Shown here piece by piece: positions 16,410 through 27,000 of a stretch of DNA of 64,000 nt. Where the stretch lies: contig JACOEM010000010.1 of NCBI GenBank assembly GCA_024998565.1, positions 110,088 to 174,087 on the forward strand. The letters run 5' to 3'. Source of the stretch: Nitrospira sp. Lineage in GTDB: Bacteria > Nitrospirota > Nitrospiria > Nitrospirales > Nitrospiraceae. The notes beneath the pieces were generated by a model, which saw nothing but the letters and a program-made list of their open reading frames with translations, made no database searches and had not been told where the DNA came from. The position numbers and the translations under genes are program-made. Within the stretch, counting starts at the first letter, position 1, and each line of letters begins with the position of its first letter.

Positions 16410-18578
16410 ATGGATACGTTGACGTCCAATCCCGCGGATTGCTCTGTGCCAAGTCCCGTTGAAGATACGGGCTTGTTATGCCTGCTCATGCTCGCCAGGT
16501 TCCACGACCTGCCTGTTGACGGGGGGCAGATTCAGCATCAGTTCGGGCATTCGGGTAAGGTCCTGGCGACGCAGGATTTGCTACGCGCAGCCAAACACGT
16601 CGGGTTTCGAGTCGGTCTTGTGACCGCTCGATGGGACGAGCTTACGGCAACTCCATTGCCGGCCATTGTCCAACTACTCGATGGGCGATACGTCGTCCTG
16701 GCCAAAGCGCAGGACGACAAGGTACTCATCCATGATCCATTGGGGGCGCGACCGCTGGTTCAATCGAGAGAGACGTTCGTCACAACTTGGAGCGGCAGGT
16801 TGCTACTGTGTGCGAAACGCGCGGGCCTCAGGGCGCAGGATCTTGCCTTCGACATCACCTGGTTCGTTCCAGCGGTGCTCAAGTATCGACGGCTATTAAG
16901 CGAAGTGTTGCTGGCGTCCTTTTTTCTGCAGCTCTTTGCACTGCTCACTCCCTTGTTTACCCAGGTGGTTATCGATAAAGTTTTGGTTCACAAGGGCTTC
17001 ACGACCCTGCATGTTTTAGCCATCGGTATGCTGGCGCTGGCACTATTCGATGCTCTACTCGGTGGGTTGCGTACATACCTATTTGCTCATACCACCAATC
17101 GGATCGATGTTGGTTTGGGTGCGCAGCTCTTCAGACATCTTTTGGCTCTCCCTCTTGCCTATTTTGAAGCCCGTCGGGTTGGCGATACCGTCGCACGTGT
17201 GCGCGAGCTCGAACATATCCGTCAATTTCTCACCAGCAATTCCGTGACCGTCGTGCTGGATGCCGTGTTCATCGTCGTGTTTCTCGCTGTGATGTGGCTC
17301 TACAGTTTGATGTTGACGCTGGTGGTGCTGGCATCTCTGCCGCTCTATGCCATTCTTTCGGTTGTCATTACGCCGACGATTCGCGCACGGCTCAATGAGA
17401 AGTTTAACCGCGGAGCGGAGAACCAATCATTTCTCGTCGAAGCCGTGAGCGGTATTCAAACAGTGAAGGCTTTGGCCGTCGAGCCACCGTTGCAGCGCCG
17501 CTGGGACGAACAATTGGCCGGATACGTGCAAGCCAGCTTCCGTGCGACCAGTCTGATCACCATAGCCGGCCAACTGGCGACATTCATCCAAAAAGCTACG
17601 ACTATTGCCGTTATGTGGGTCGGTGCGTATCAGGTCATCGATGGAGCGCTGAGTATCGGCGAATTGATCGCCTTTAACATGCTCGCCGGGCAGGTGACCG
17701 GGCCCTTGTTGCGTATGGTGAACCTCTGGCAGGAGTTTCAACAGGTCGGCATTTCAATACAACGCTTGGGCGACGTGTTGAACACCAGGCCTGAACCTGC
17801 GTATAGCCCGGCCCGCACAACGTTGCCGCAGATCGCCGGACAGATTACGTTTGACGACGTCACCTTTCGCTATCGCCCAGATGGCCGGCCGGTTCTGCAA
17901 CAGGTCTCCTTCTCCCTCCAGTCAGGTCAGATTATTGGGATGGTAGGACGATCCGGGTCTGGCAAAAGCACCATCACGAAGCTGATGCAACGGTTGTATG
18001 TGCCGGAGCGTGGCCGTGTACTGGTCGATGGGATAGATCTTGCGCAGGTAGATCCGGCTTGGTTGCGTCGACAAGTCGGCGTGGTGCTGCAGGAGAACTT
18101 TCTTTTCAATCGTTCTGTTCGAGACAACATCGCATTAACTGACCCGGGGCTCTCGATGGATCGTGTGATCCAGGCAGCGACGTTGGCGGGTGCCCACGAG
18201 TTCATCCTTGAATTGCCGGACGGATACGACACGGTCGTCGGGGAGCATGGCTGCGCCCTCTCCGGCGGGCAACGTCAGCGTATCGCTATTGCCCGTGCGC
18301 TCGTTGCGAATCCTCGCATTTTGATCTTTGACGAAGCCACTAGCGCTCTGGACTATGAATCCGAAGCGATCATTCAACGGAACATGGCACAGATTTGCAA
18401 GGGGCGCACGGTCCTCGTCATTGCCCATCGCTTGAGCACGGTTCGCCCTGCACATCGGATTTACGTCCTCGACAAGGGACAGATTGTCGAGGACGGGACG
18501 CACGATGATCTGATCAAGCGCAACGGGATGTATGCGCGACTTCATCGATATCAGGAAGGGCGGTCCGCCGCCGCATGA
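16410..18578 (+). CDS. Type I secretion ABC exporter, HlyB-like
   Basis: This 722-residue inner-membrane ABC exporter should drive secretion of the RTX protein. It has an N-terminal C39-like domain (about residues 10-130), a six-helix membrane domain (about 150-430) and an ABC ATPase with Walker A GRSGSGKST near 512, signature LSGGQRQRIAIARAL, Walker B ILIFDEATSAL and H-loop IAHRLST. In the C39-like domain the catalytic cysteine position reads EDTGLLC, Thr replacing Cys, so it is a non-proteolytic docking domain as in HlyB. That predicts a C-terminal uncleaved secretion signal on the substrate. HlyD-like, unknown and RTX genes follow in order. Confidence 0.92.
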   Translation: MDTLTSNPADCSVPSPVEDTGLLCLLMLARFHDLPVDGGQIQHQFGHSGKVLATQDLLRAAKHVGFRVGLVTARWDELTATPLPAIVQLLDGRYVVLAKAQDDKVLIHDPLGARPLVQSRETFVTTWSGRLLLCAKRAGLRAQDLAFDITWFVPAVLKYRRLLSEVLLASFFLQLFALLTPLFTQVVIDKVLVHKGFTTLHVLAIGMLALALFDALLGGLRTYLFAHTTNRIDVGLGAQLFRHLLALPLAYFEARRVGDTVARVRELEHIRQFLTSNSVTVVLDAVFIVVFLAVMWLYSLMLTLVVLASLPLYAILSVVITPTIRARLNEKFNRGAENQSFLVEAVSGIQTVKALAVEPPLQRRWDEQLAGYVQASFRATSLITIAGQLATFIQKATTIAVMWVGAYQVIDGALSIGELIAFNMLAGQVTGPLLRMVNLWQEFQQVGISIQRLGDVLNTRPEPAYSPARTTLPQIAGQITFDDVTFRYRPDGRPVLQQVSFSLQSGQIIGMVGRSGSGKSTITKLMQRLYVPERGRVLVDGIDLAQVDPAWLRRQVGVVLQENFLFNRSVRDNIALTDPGLSMDRVIQAATLAGAHEFILELPDGYDTVVGEHGCALSGGQRQRIAIARALVANPRILIFDEATSALDYESEAIIQRNMAQICKGRTVLVIAHRLSTVRPAHRIYVLDKGQIVEDGTHDDLIKRNGMYARLHRYQEGRSAAA

Positions 18579-18603
18579 TGGCGCAGAAACCGGGGAAACG
18601 CTG

Positions 18604-19995
18604 ATGAAGGCATTATTGCGACAGCTAGGGGCGTGGCGTGCGGCATGGCAAATTGAACGGACTGTGCCCTTGGTGTTTGTTCCCGACGGGAAAGCGGTGG
18701 AGTTTCTTCCCGCCGTCCTTGAAATCCAACATGCGCCGCCTTCTCCGATCGGTCGGGCAATTCTCTGGACCATCATCCTGGTGTTCGCGACGGCGGTGAC
18801 CTGGTCATCCCTTAGTCGCGTTGATATCGTTGCGATGGCACCCGGCAAGATCATCCCTAGTGGTTATTCAAAAACCATCCAGCCATTTGAAACTGGCGTC
18901 ATTGCCGCCATTCACGTGCAAGACGGTCAGGCCGTTCGTCAGGGAGAGGTGCTGATCGAGCTGGATGCGACGCAAAACGGCGCTGATCGGGATCGGGCGC
19001 TTAACGAATATCGAGCCGCGCTGGTCGAGGCTGCTCGATTGCGCGCGTTGATTGCGGGGCATTCCACTTTCGAAGTCCCGGAAGAAGCCGATCCCCAATT
19101 TCTAGTGCTTCAACAACAACTCTTGCGGGATCAAGTCGCGGAGCTTTCCGCTCGGGTTGATAAATCCCGGCACCTTATTAGTCAACGCCGGGCGGCGTTG
19201 GATGCGACGAAGGATAATATCCGGCGGTTAGAGGCAACTGTTCCGATTGAGGCTGAACGAGCTAAGGCCTACCGTTCTCTGTTAGCGCAACAGTACGTGT
19301 CCAAGATGGACTATCTCCAATTCGAGCAGCAACGCATCGATAGGGCGCAGGAGTTAGCTGGGCAAAAGAGCAAGTTGCGGCAAGATCAGGCTGCGCTGGC
19401 TGAGGCCGAGCAAAACTATCATGTCCTTCTTTCAGAGTTTCAGCAGAGCAAACAGACGGAGCTCTCCGTTACCGAAACGAAGGTTACGTCGCTGCTTCAA
19501 GAAGTGCGCAAGGCTGGACAGAAAACCGAGTTGCAGAGACTGGTGTCGCCGATTGACGGGGTGGTGCAGCAGCTGGCGGTGCATACGGTGGGTGGTGTCG
19601 TCACGCCTGCGCAACCATTGCTCACCGTCGTGCCCCAAGACCACCCTGTGGAAGTTGAAGCGCAGTTCGAGAACAAGGACATCGGCTTTGTGAGGGAAGG
19701 GCAGCCGGTTGAAATCAAAGTCGAGACGTTTCCGTTCACCTTATATGGAACGATTCCAGGAAAGGTGTTGACCGTCTCGGACGATGCGGTACCGTTAGAC
19801 AAGGAGAAAGGCGGCCTGGTTTACGCGAGCCGGGTAAGTATGGATCGAGCCACGATGCAGGTGGAAGGAAAGCGTATCCATCTGTCGCCTGGGATGGCGG
19901 TTACCGTGGAGGTCAAGACCGGTCAGCGACAGGTGATCGACTATCTGCTGAGTCCCTTATTGAAGTCTATGCAGGAGAGTTTGAGGGAGCGTTAG
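18604..19995 (+). CDS. Type I secretion periplasmic adaptor, HlyD-like
   Basis: The 463-residue membrane fusion protein links the ABC exporter to an outer-membrane channel. It has a short cytoplasmic start, one membrane helix at about residues 43-65, biotinyl-lipoyl-like halves (FETGVIAAIHVQDGQAVRQGEVLIELDAT and the matching SPIDGVVQQLAVHTVGG) flanking a long coiled coil, and a C-terminal beta-barrel domain. The frame is open from 18532 inside the exporter gene; ATG 18604 is preferred for its fit to the family, with GGGG nine bases upstream. No TolC gene is adjacent, so the outer-membrane partner must be encoded elsewhere. Confidence 0.9.
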   Translation: MKALLRQLGAWRAAWQIERTVPLVFVPDGKAVEFLPAVLEIQHAPPSPIGRAILWTIILVFATAVTWSSLSRVDIVAMAPGKIIPSGYSKTIQPFETGVIAAIHVQDGQAVRQGEVLIELDATQNGADRDRALNEYRAALVEAARLRALIAGHSTFEVPEEADPQFLVLQQQLLRDQVAELSARVDKSRHLISQRRAALDATKDNIRRLEATVPIEAERAKAYRSLLAQQYVSKMDYLQFEQQRIDRAQELAGQKSKLRQDQAALAEAEQNYHVLLSEFQQSKQTELSVTETKVTSLLQEVRKAGQKTELQRLVSPIDGVVQQLAVHTVGGVVTPAQPLLTVVPQDHPVEVEAQFENKDIGFVREGQPVEIKVETFPFTLYGTIPGKVLTVSDDAVPLDKEKGGLVYASRVSMDRATMQVEGKRIHLSPGMAVTVEVKTGQRQVIDYLLSPLLKSMQESLRER

Positions 19996-20050
19996 GAAAT
20001 ATCTGAGATGGAACTATGTTGCGCAACAAACCTCAGGAAGAGGATTGGTC

Positions 20051-21001
20051 ATGAAGATGATGTCTGGTCAAATTGCTAGGAGCATTCTCGTTGCAGGGTT
20101 GCTGTTCGTCACCACAATCGTGACCGGCGAGGCGGGGCTATTGGGGAAAGAAGAGACGCCTGGAGAGCGATTTCGGAAGGCCATTGAGAAGATCAGGCAG
20201 GCGTGTGAAAGCCGGAAACTTGATCCCGGGGAAGTGTGTGGGGAGGTAGGCAAACTCAAGCCAGCTGATCCCTTGGCGACCGAAGAGGGCCGCTTCGCCC
20301 ATTCGATCAAGATTCCTAACCCGGTTCCGGAAGATAGCGGCTACAAGCCAGGGATGACGAGCCAGGAATACTTTGATCATTTGTGCAAGACCGAGGCGGG
20401 GGAGTTCATCTACAGGACAGTGGAGAATGTGGAAGGCCTGTACATGATGAGATCGCGCGAGTCGGTGAACGACTATAAGCTCCAGCATCTTTATGCACTC
20501 GAAGATCCGTATGCTTACTCGGATATCGAAACTGATGCGCCGCAAAAGCTTTTTATCAATCCCCCTTGGTGGCGGTACAAGTTTTTAGAGCTTCGAAAGG
20601 TCGTGCCGGTTTCGGGCTTGAGTACTGCCCCCCGGTATCTGCGGTACTCCGGGTATGTGCAGACCAAGAGCCCCATGGTGGTGGAAGAAGTGTCCACGCT
20701 TAAAAGTCGATATGGCTACATCTGGCGAGGGGTGCGACGCCCTCACGACCGAGAGCTAGGAATCGCGGGCGGGGAAATCATAGTGCTAGACCTGATGTCC
20801 AATGACGTGTTGGCAGTGCGTCGTGGCTATATGCGTAGCGGTGACGTTCGGAACAATTTAACTGGAGTTTGGTGGGTAGGCGGGCAGGCCTGTCCCGTAT
20901 ACAAGCATGCGAATCAATACACCTACGAATTCTTGAGTAGGGTTATCAAGCCTGCTCCAGTGGCGGGTAGTGAAGAAGGAGGTTTCGGTGTCGCAAGGTG
21001 A
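20051..21001 (+). CDS. Exported protein of unknown function, coupled to the RTX gene
   Basis: This 316-residue protein starts at ATG 20051 behind an AGGAAGAGG ribosome site and has an N-terminal signal segment (about residues 8-28, cleavage likely near TGEAG), so it is periplasmic or surface exposed. The mature part has paired cysteines (QACESR, GEVCGEV, DHLCKTE, GQACPVY) that could form disulfides, and aromatic-rich blocks such as INPPWWRYKFLEL and GVWWVGGQ. I recognise no domain. It lies between the adaptor and the RTX gene and its last 14 bases overlap the RTX coding region. A role as chaperone, surface receptor or immunity partner of the RTX hydrolase is possible; none is shown. Confidence 0.75.
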   Translation: MKMMSGQIARSILVAGLLFVTTIVTGEAGLLGKEETPGERFRKAIEKIRQACESRKLDPGEVCGEVGKLKPADPLATEEGRFAHSIKIPNPVPEDSGYKPGMTSQEYFDHLCKTEAGEFIYRTVENVEGLYMMRSRESVNDYKLQHLYALEDPYAYSDIETDAPQKLFINPPWWRYKFLELRKVVPVSGLSTAPRYLRYSGYVQTKSPMVVEEVSTLKSRYGYIWRGVRRPHDRELGIAGGEIIVLDLMSNDVLAVRRGYMRSGDVRNNLTGVWWVGGQACPVYKHANQYTYEFLSRVIKPAPVAGSEEGGFGVAR

Positions 21002-24000
21002 GATCAGTATTTGGTTGCGGTTTGCGCTGCAGCAAATGGCAGCGGAGAGTTACCTTGATGGAATTGATTGGCGCAATGCCGAACAGGTAAAGGTGCAACT
21101 GCGTCTTGGGAATAATCGTTCCGGGTTCCCAGAAGTTGGGGCAACGCGCGTTACGGGGACGGTGGCGCAACCGCTTCAAGATCAAGCTTTTGTTGATCGA
21201 TACCAAATCGTCGACCATCACGCCAACGACGCTACGGGGTTCAGCGCCACCCTGCTGTTCGATAATAGTACGAACAGTTATACCCTCTCTTTCCGTAGCG
21301 TAGAGTACCAACAGCAAGTCGATGGCGGTGACTGGGAACGAGATGGATTGCCAGGGGCAGCAGGTGAGATCGCCGGAACAGGATTCTCTCTTGCCCAACT
21401 CGTGAGTATGGAGCGGTACTATCGGGAACTGAAAGCCAATCCGAACATGCTTCCGCCTGGTGCGATCCTCAATGTGACAGGCTACTCGCTCGGGGGACAT
21501 CTTGCGACGGTGTTTACCGAACTGCATGCTGACGAGATTAATCATACCTATACTTTCAATGGAGCAGGGAGAGGGCATCTCAACGGGGGGACGCCTGGCT
21601 TGCCCGAGGCCGAGCGAATCCGTCAGATGCTGGAGTTTGCAGAGTCCAAGATGTTGAACTGGGATCCCTCAGGTGAGGCCTTTTTCAACGGAAACAGTGG
21701 GAATATCTATGCTGAACAATGGTATCAGGGGATTCGAGGCGAGACAGTTCTTGCATTTCTGCCCACAAGTTCATTTCTGCCGCCAGGTGAAGTTGGCATT
21801 AGTCCAGCGTTCAACAAAATTACGCAGTTAGTTGGGCAGGCTACACACAATGACCAGCCGTATGTCGCAAATTCCGGAGTGCATGCTGAACCGACCTCTA
21901 TTTTCATCGAGGACCAACCCGACATTGATGGGTTTGGTGGACTGTTTCGGCAAGCAGGTAGTTTCGGCACCACACACAGCATCACCCTGATCGTCGATTC
22001 TCTCGCGCTCGCGGAACGGATCCAAGAGATGACCTCCACGCTCAGTCGAGAAACGATCGAGCGTCTTTTCTCCGCGGCGTCCAGTCTCACAGGTTCCGGC
22101 TTCGTCGGTGTCACTGGTCTTGCCGAAGGCAATTCCTTGGAGAAGATATTGGATGGTTTACGCAAGGCTTTTGATCCGAACGCTACTCCCACTCCCTTCG
22201 GCCGACAGACGAACGATTTCGGCCAGCTCACGTTCCGGAACCAGTTCTATACTAACCTGGAAGAATTGCGAGGCAAGAGCGCACAGGTCATCAGTCTTGT
22301 CGATCTGGGTTCGAGTGAGGTCTTTGCGACGGCAAAAACCACAACCTCTGAAGGGTTGGCCTACCGGTATGCGCTTCGCGAGTTGAATCCGTTCGTGGTG
22401 ACCGGCATCGACTATGAGACCCTCCACAATCAGGACCATTCGCTCGACCTTTATGATTCCAATACCGGTGTGGGTGTGTGGACTCAGCTGGCACTAAGTG
22501 ACCGGGCGGAACTATTGGCGGAGAAATTGCGGTTCAATCAGGCGGAGGGGGTCCCTACCAGCCATACCTTGTTTATCGACGAAACGAGCTTCTTCAATAA
22601 CCAACGTGGGGCTGCAGCAACTGAAGCGGTAATCTTCGGGGATGCTGAGGGCCGAGAGTACGTCGGGCGGACAGGTAGCGATCATCTCTATGGAGGGGCT
22701 GGGGAAGACACGATTCGCGGGGCTGGGGGACAAGACTATCTTGAGGGTGGTGGAGACAATGACAGGCTATTCGGCGAAGCTGATAATGATATTTTGCTGG
22801 GGCAACAAGGCAGCGACTTTCTCGACGGAGGTCGTGGCGCTGATCGCATGAGTGGTGGTGCCGGAGATGATACCTATATCGTCGACAACCCAGGCGACAG
22901 AGTCGTCGAGTTTGAGACTGCGGGAATTGATGAAGTACTGGCTTCGGTGGATTTTACGCTGAGTGCGAATGTGGAAGGCTTAATTCTTACAGGATCCGGC
23001 AACATCGCAGGTATCGGTAATAATCTCGACAATACGATAAAAGGCAATAGTGGCAACAACCGCCTTGCAGGCATGGGAGGCATCGACCTCCTCGAAGGCG
23101 GCATCGGGCTTGACACTTACATCTATCATTCCGGCGATGGGCTGGATCGAATCGAAGACAGCGACGCTCAGGGTCAAATCATATTCGACGGCCACCTATT
23201 GCAGGGCGGGATTCGCCGTGTGGGCGATGCCGCTAATACGTATACAAGCCTGGATGGTCGAACCACTTATGCAATGTCCGGGACCGATCTCATCGTCAAC
23301 GGTGTCCTCATCGTGAATGAGAATTTCCAGAGCGGTCAAATGGGGATTCAATTGCGCGATGTCTCCCCTATTCCGTCTGATACAGGGCTTCCTGCAGGAC
23401 CTTTTGGGCATGTGTTGGTGGGAGACGGTGGGGATGAGACGCTCATTGCCACCAATCCGTATTCGTATGCCATGTATGGCAACGAAGGAAATGATGTCCT
23501 CACCTCTCAGGTGCCGTCAATACATGACTCGTTCTCTGATCTTCGTGATGGTGGGGCCGGTGATGACATCTTAGTCGGTGCTGGAGGGAATGATTATCTC
23601 GTTGGGGGTAGCGGTGATGATTATGCCGATGTCTCCGATGGGGACATCTTTTTGGGGGGAGATGGCAATGATATTGCTGTGACTGATACCGAGATAGCCA
23701 ATTACGCATGGACCCATATCGGCAGCGGCACACACTATATTGACGGGGGCGCCGGCAATGACGTGTTATTGGGCGCCCTTGGCGTTGATGTGTTGCTTGG
23801 TGGGGAGGGGGAGGATGTTCTTAGGGGAGAGAACCGTCCGGTGGGTTGGATTGCAAAAGCATATGGTGTTGATCTCATTCCACAAAGTTCTCCTATGCTG
23901 GCATTTTCCTCGGCTCTAGGCGCGGACGACTATCTCGATGGAGGTGCCGGTAACGACCTGCTTGTCGGTGACGGAGGAAACGACATTCTCATCGGCGGGG

Positions 24001-27000
24001 CGGGCAACGACTTGCTGTATGGTGAGTCAGATTTTGCCCAGACTATTCCTGGCGATGATTGGTTGGATGGTGGTGAGGGCAATGACCGGCTATTCGGCGG
24101 CGCAGGAGCTGACTCTCTTTCCGGTGGGGATGGCGACGATCTTTTGGTCGGAGACTTTTCAGAGGATCTCGGGTCTGAAGATATTCTCGATGGCGGCGCC
24201 GGAGCCGATGAACTTCAAGGTGGAGGGGGCCACGATATTCTGTATGGTGGAGTCGGGATGGATCGGCTCGCTGGGTTCGCCGGGAACGATGTTCTCGATG
24301 GTGGTGCGGACAGCGACGAGCTACAGGGAGGAGCCGGTGACGATTCGTTGTGGGGTGGCCTCGGTAGTGATCTAATGACCGGGCAGGAAGGCGATGACGA
24401 GCTCTTCGGGGATGAAGGGGATGACGAGGCTCATGGGGATGTCGGCAACGATACGCTCTTCGGCGGTGCCGGCAATGACGCTCTCTTTGGCCAAGATGAC
24501 CATGATCTCCTTTCGGGTAATGCCGGGGATGACTTGCTGAATGGCGGGCTCGGCAATGATCAGCTTGATGGTGGTGATGGGATCGACGATGTGCAGGGCC
24601 GAGAGGGAGACGATCTCATTGTTGGCGGCACCGGTGATGATTTCCTCTACGGTGATGGCAACGACCCCACTGTCCTGAATCTCCTCGGGGGCAATGACAC
24701 CCTGGACGGCGAAGAGGGCGATGACCAGTTGTGGGGTGGTGCGGGGCAGGATCAACTGTTCGGTGGCGAGGGAAACGACCAGATGGTGGGCGATGTGGGA
24801 GATGATGCCTTGTTCGGGGATGCCGGTGATGACTCTCTCTTTGGAGACTCGCCGCTATTTGTGGGACAGGCGGGGAACGATGTGCTCGATGGCGGTGATG
24901 GCGATGACGTCCTTCATGCAGGTGCCGGGGAGGATGACCTGCACGGCGGGGCAGGAAATGATCGGCTGATCGGCGGGGCTGGGAGTGACACGTATCGATT
25001 TAACCTGGGGGGCGGTGTTGACTCTATCGAGGATGATGCAACGCAGAGCAATCGATTGGTCTTTGGCGCTGGTATTACCGCTGAATCCCTGAGGTTGGAC
25101 GTGGCAACCGGTGATTCCCTTGTCGTACGTGTCGGGAGCAGTGGTGATGAGGTTCGGATTGTCGGCTTTGGGCTGAATTCACCCTCCGAGTTTCACACGA
25201 TTAATCAGTTCGAATTTGCCGATGGCACGGTGCTGACGGACGCCGGATTGCTCGCGCGAGGGTTTAACCTGTCCGCATCAGTGGACGGAGGAACGATGGT
25301 CGGTACATCCTTTGCCGACCATATGCAAGGCAGTCAGGCTGCTGATTGGCTCCACGGACGTGATGGAAACGATGTCCTCATTGGCGGCGAGGGCGCTGAT
25401 GTGTTGGAGGGGGAAGAGGGCGACGATCTAGTGGAAGGCGACGCCGGAAATGACCGGCTCTATGGTGGCGCTGGGGTGAACGTATTGCGCGGAGGTGAAG
25501 GAAGTGATCTGTTGGTGTCAAACGCGGCCGACGATCAGTTATTCGGTGGGACCGGCGACGATGTCTATTACCTTCTCTCAGGACTTGCCACCGTGTCAGA
25601 GGACGCGAATGGGGGCATTGATACCATCCAACTAGCGCCCAGTGCTTCTCTTGCATTTCAAGCGCCTGACCAAGTGGAGAATGTTCAGATCCTGAACGAT
25701 TTGTATTTGGAGTCGACTCAGCGAGTAGACCTGGTAGGAAATGTGCTGGACAACCAATTGTCCGGTCCCAACCAGCTTGACGGCCAAGGAGGAAACGACA
25801 TTCTCATCGGGGTGGGCGACAATACGTTCTTGTTTGATCGTGGGTACGGGCAGGACATCGTGCGGATGGGCATGCAGACGTATGCCCACACAGGGCTCGA
25901 TCAGGTACTGTTCGGAGCGGAGATCGCGCCGGGCGATCTCATACTCGAAAATCATGTCAACGATCTGGTCGTTAAGGTCAATGGGAGCACAGACCAATTG
26001 ACGGTGGAGTCCTTTTTTGTCTCCCCGAGCAATCACGTGGACCAATTTGCGTTTTTCGATGGAACCGTGTGGGATTTGAGCACGATCGAGAGTCGAGTGC
26101 TGACTTTTCTCGGCAGTGACACCGACGACACGCTCTACGGTACTGATGGGGACAATCTCATTCGTGGGTTGGGGGGGAACGATCAAATCCGGGCTTCGCT
26201 CGGTGACGATACTCTGGATGGTGGAGCCGGAAACGATCTTCTGGAGGGGTATGTTGGTGATGATATCTATCTATTCGGTCGAGGATATGGGCAAGATTCC
26301 ATCGACGATCAAGGCGATTCATCGGATGTCGACACGCTGCAACTCCTGGAAGGAGTCGGCCCTGGCGATCTCATGTTGCGTGCGACCCCTGATTTCGGTA
26401 CCGGTGTAATTCTGACCATAACTAGTACCGCCGATCAACTCATGCTTGGCGGATTTTTCGCGTCTCCATCACTCCGTGTTGATCGGATCAAATTCGCAGA
26501 TGGCACTATTTGGGATTACACCGCGATGCTGGCTCGCGTTGAAGGTGTGGATCTGGTTGGGACTGAGGACCTGGATTATTTGTATGGGAATGTCACGAAC
26601 GACACTCTTTCGGGGTTAGGCGGAGATGATACCCTTTACGGTGGCGCAGGGAACGACAGGCTGGATGGGGGAACTGGTGCAGACACGATGGTTGGCGGAT
26701 CCGGCAACGACGTCTATCTTGTCGAGGGGATTGGAGATGGCGTCACGGAACAGGCAGGACAAGGGACGGATACGGTTCAGAGCAGTATCACCTATGCGTT
26801 GGGTGCGAATGTCGAAAATCTTACGCTCATCGGGAATGCGGCCATCAATGGCACGGGAAACTCTCTTGGCAATGTCTTGACCGGCAATGGCGCGGTCAAT
26901 GCTCTCAGTGGCGGAGCAGGGAATGATACGTATGTCGTTGGGGCGGGCGATACGATTGTCGAAGCAGCAGGTGCCGGGACTGACATTGTACGAGCTGATA

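Noticed and set aside
16410..16800. C39 domain considered as an active peptidase
   Set aside because: The catalytic Cys position is Thr, as in non-cleaving RTX exporters.
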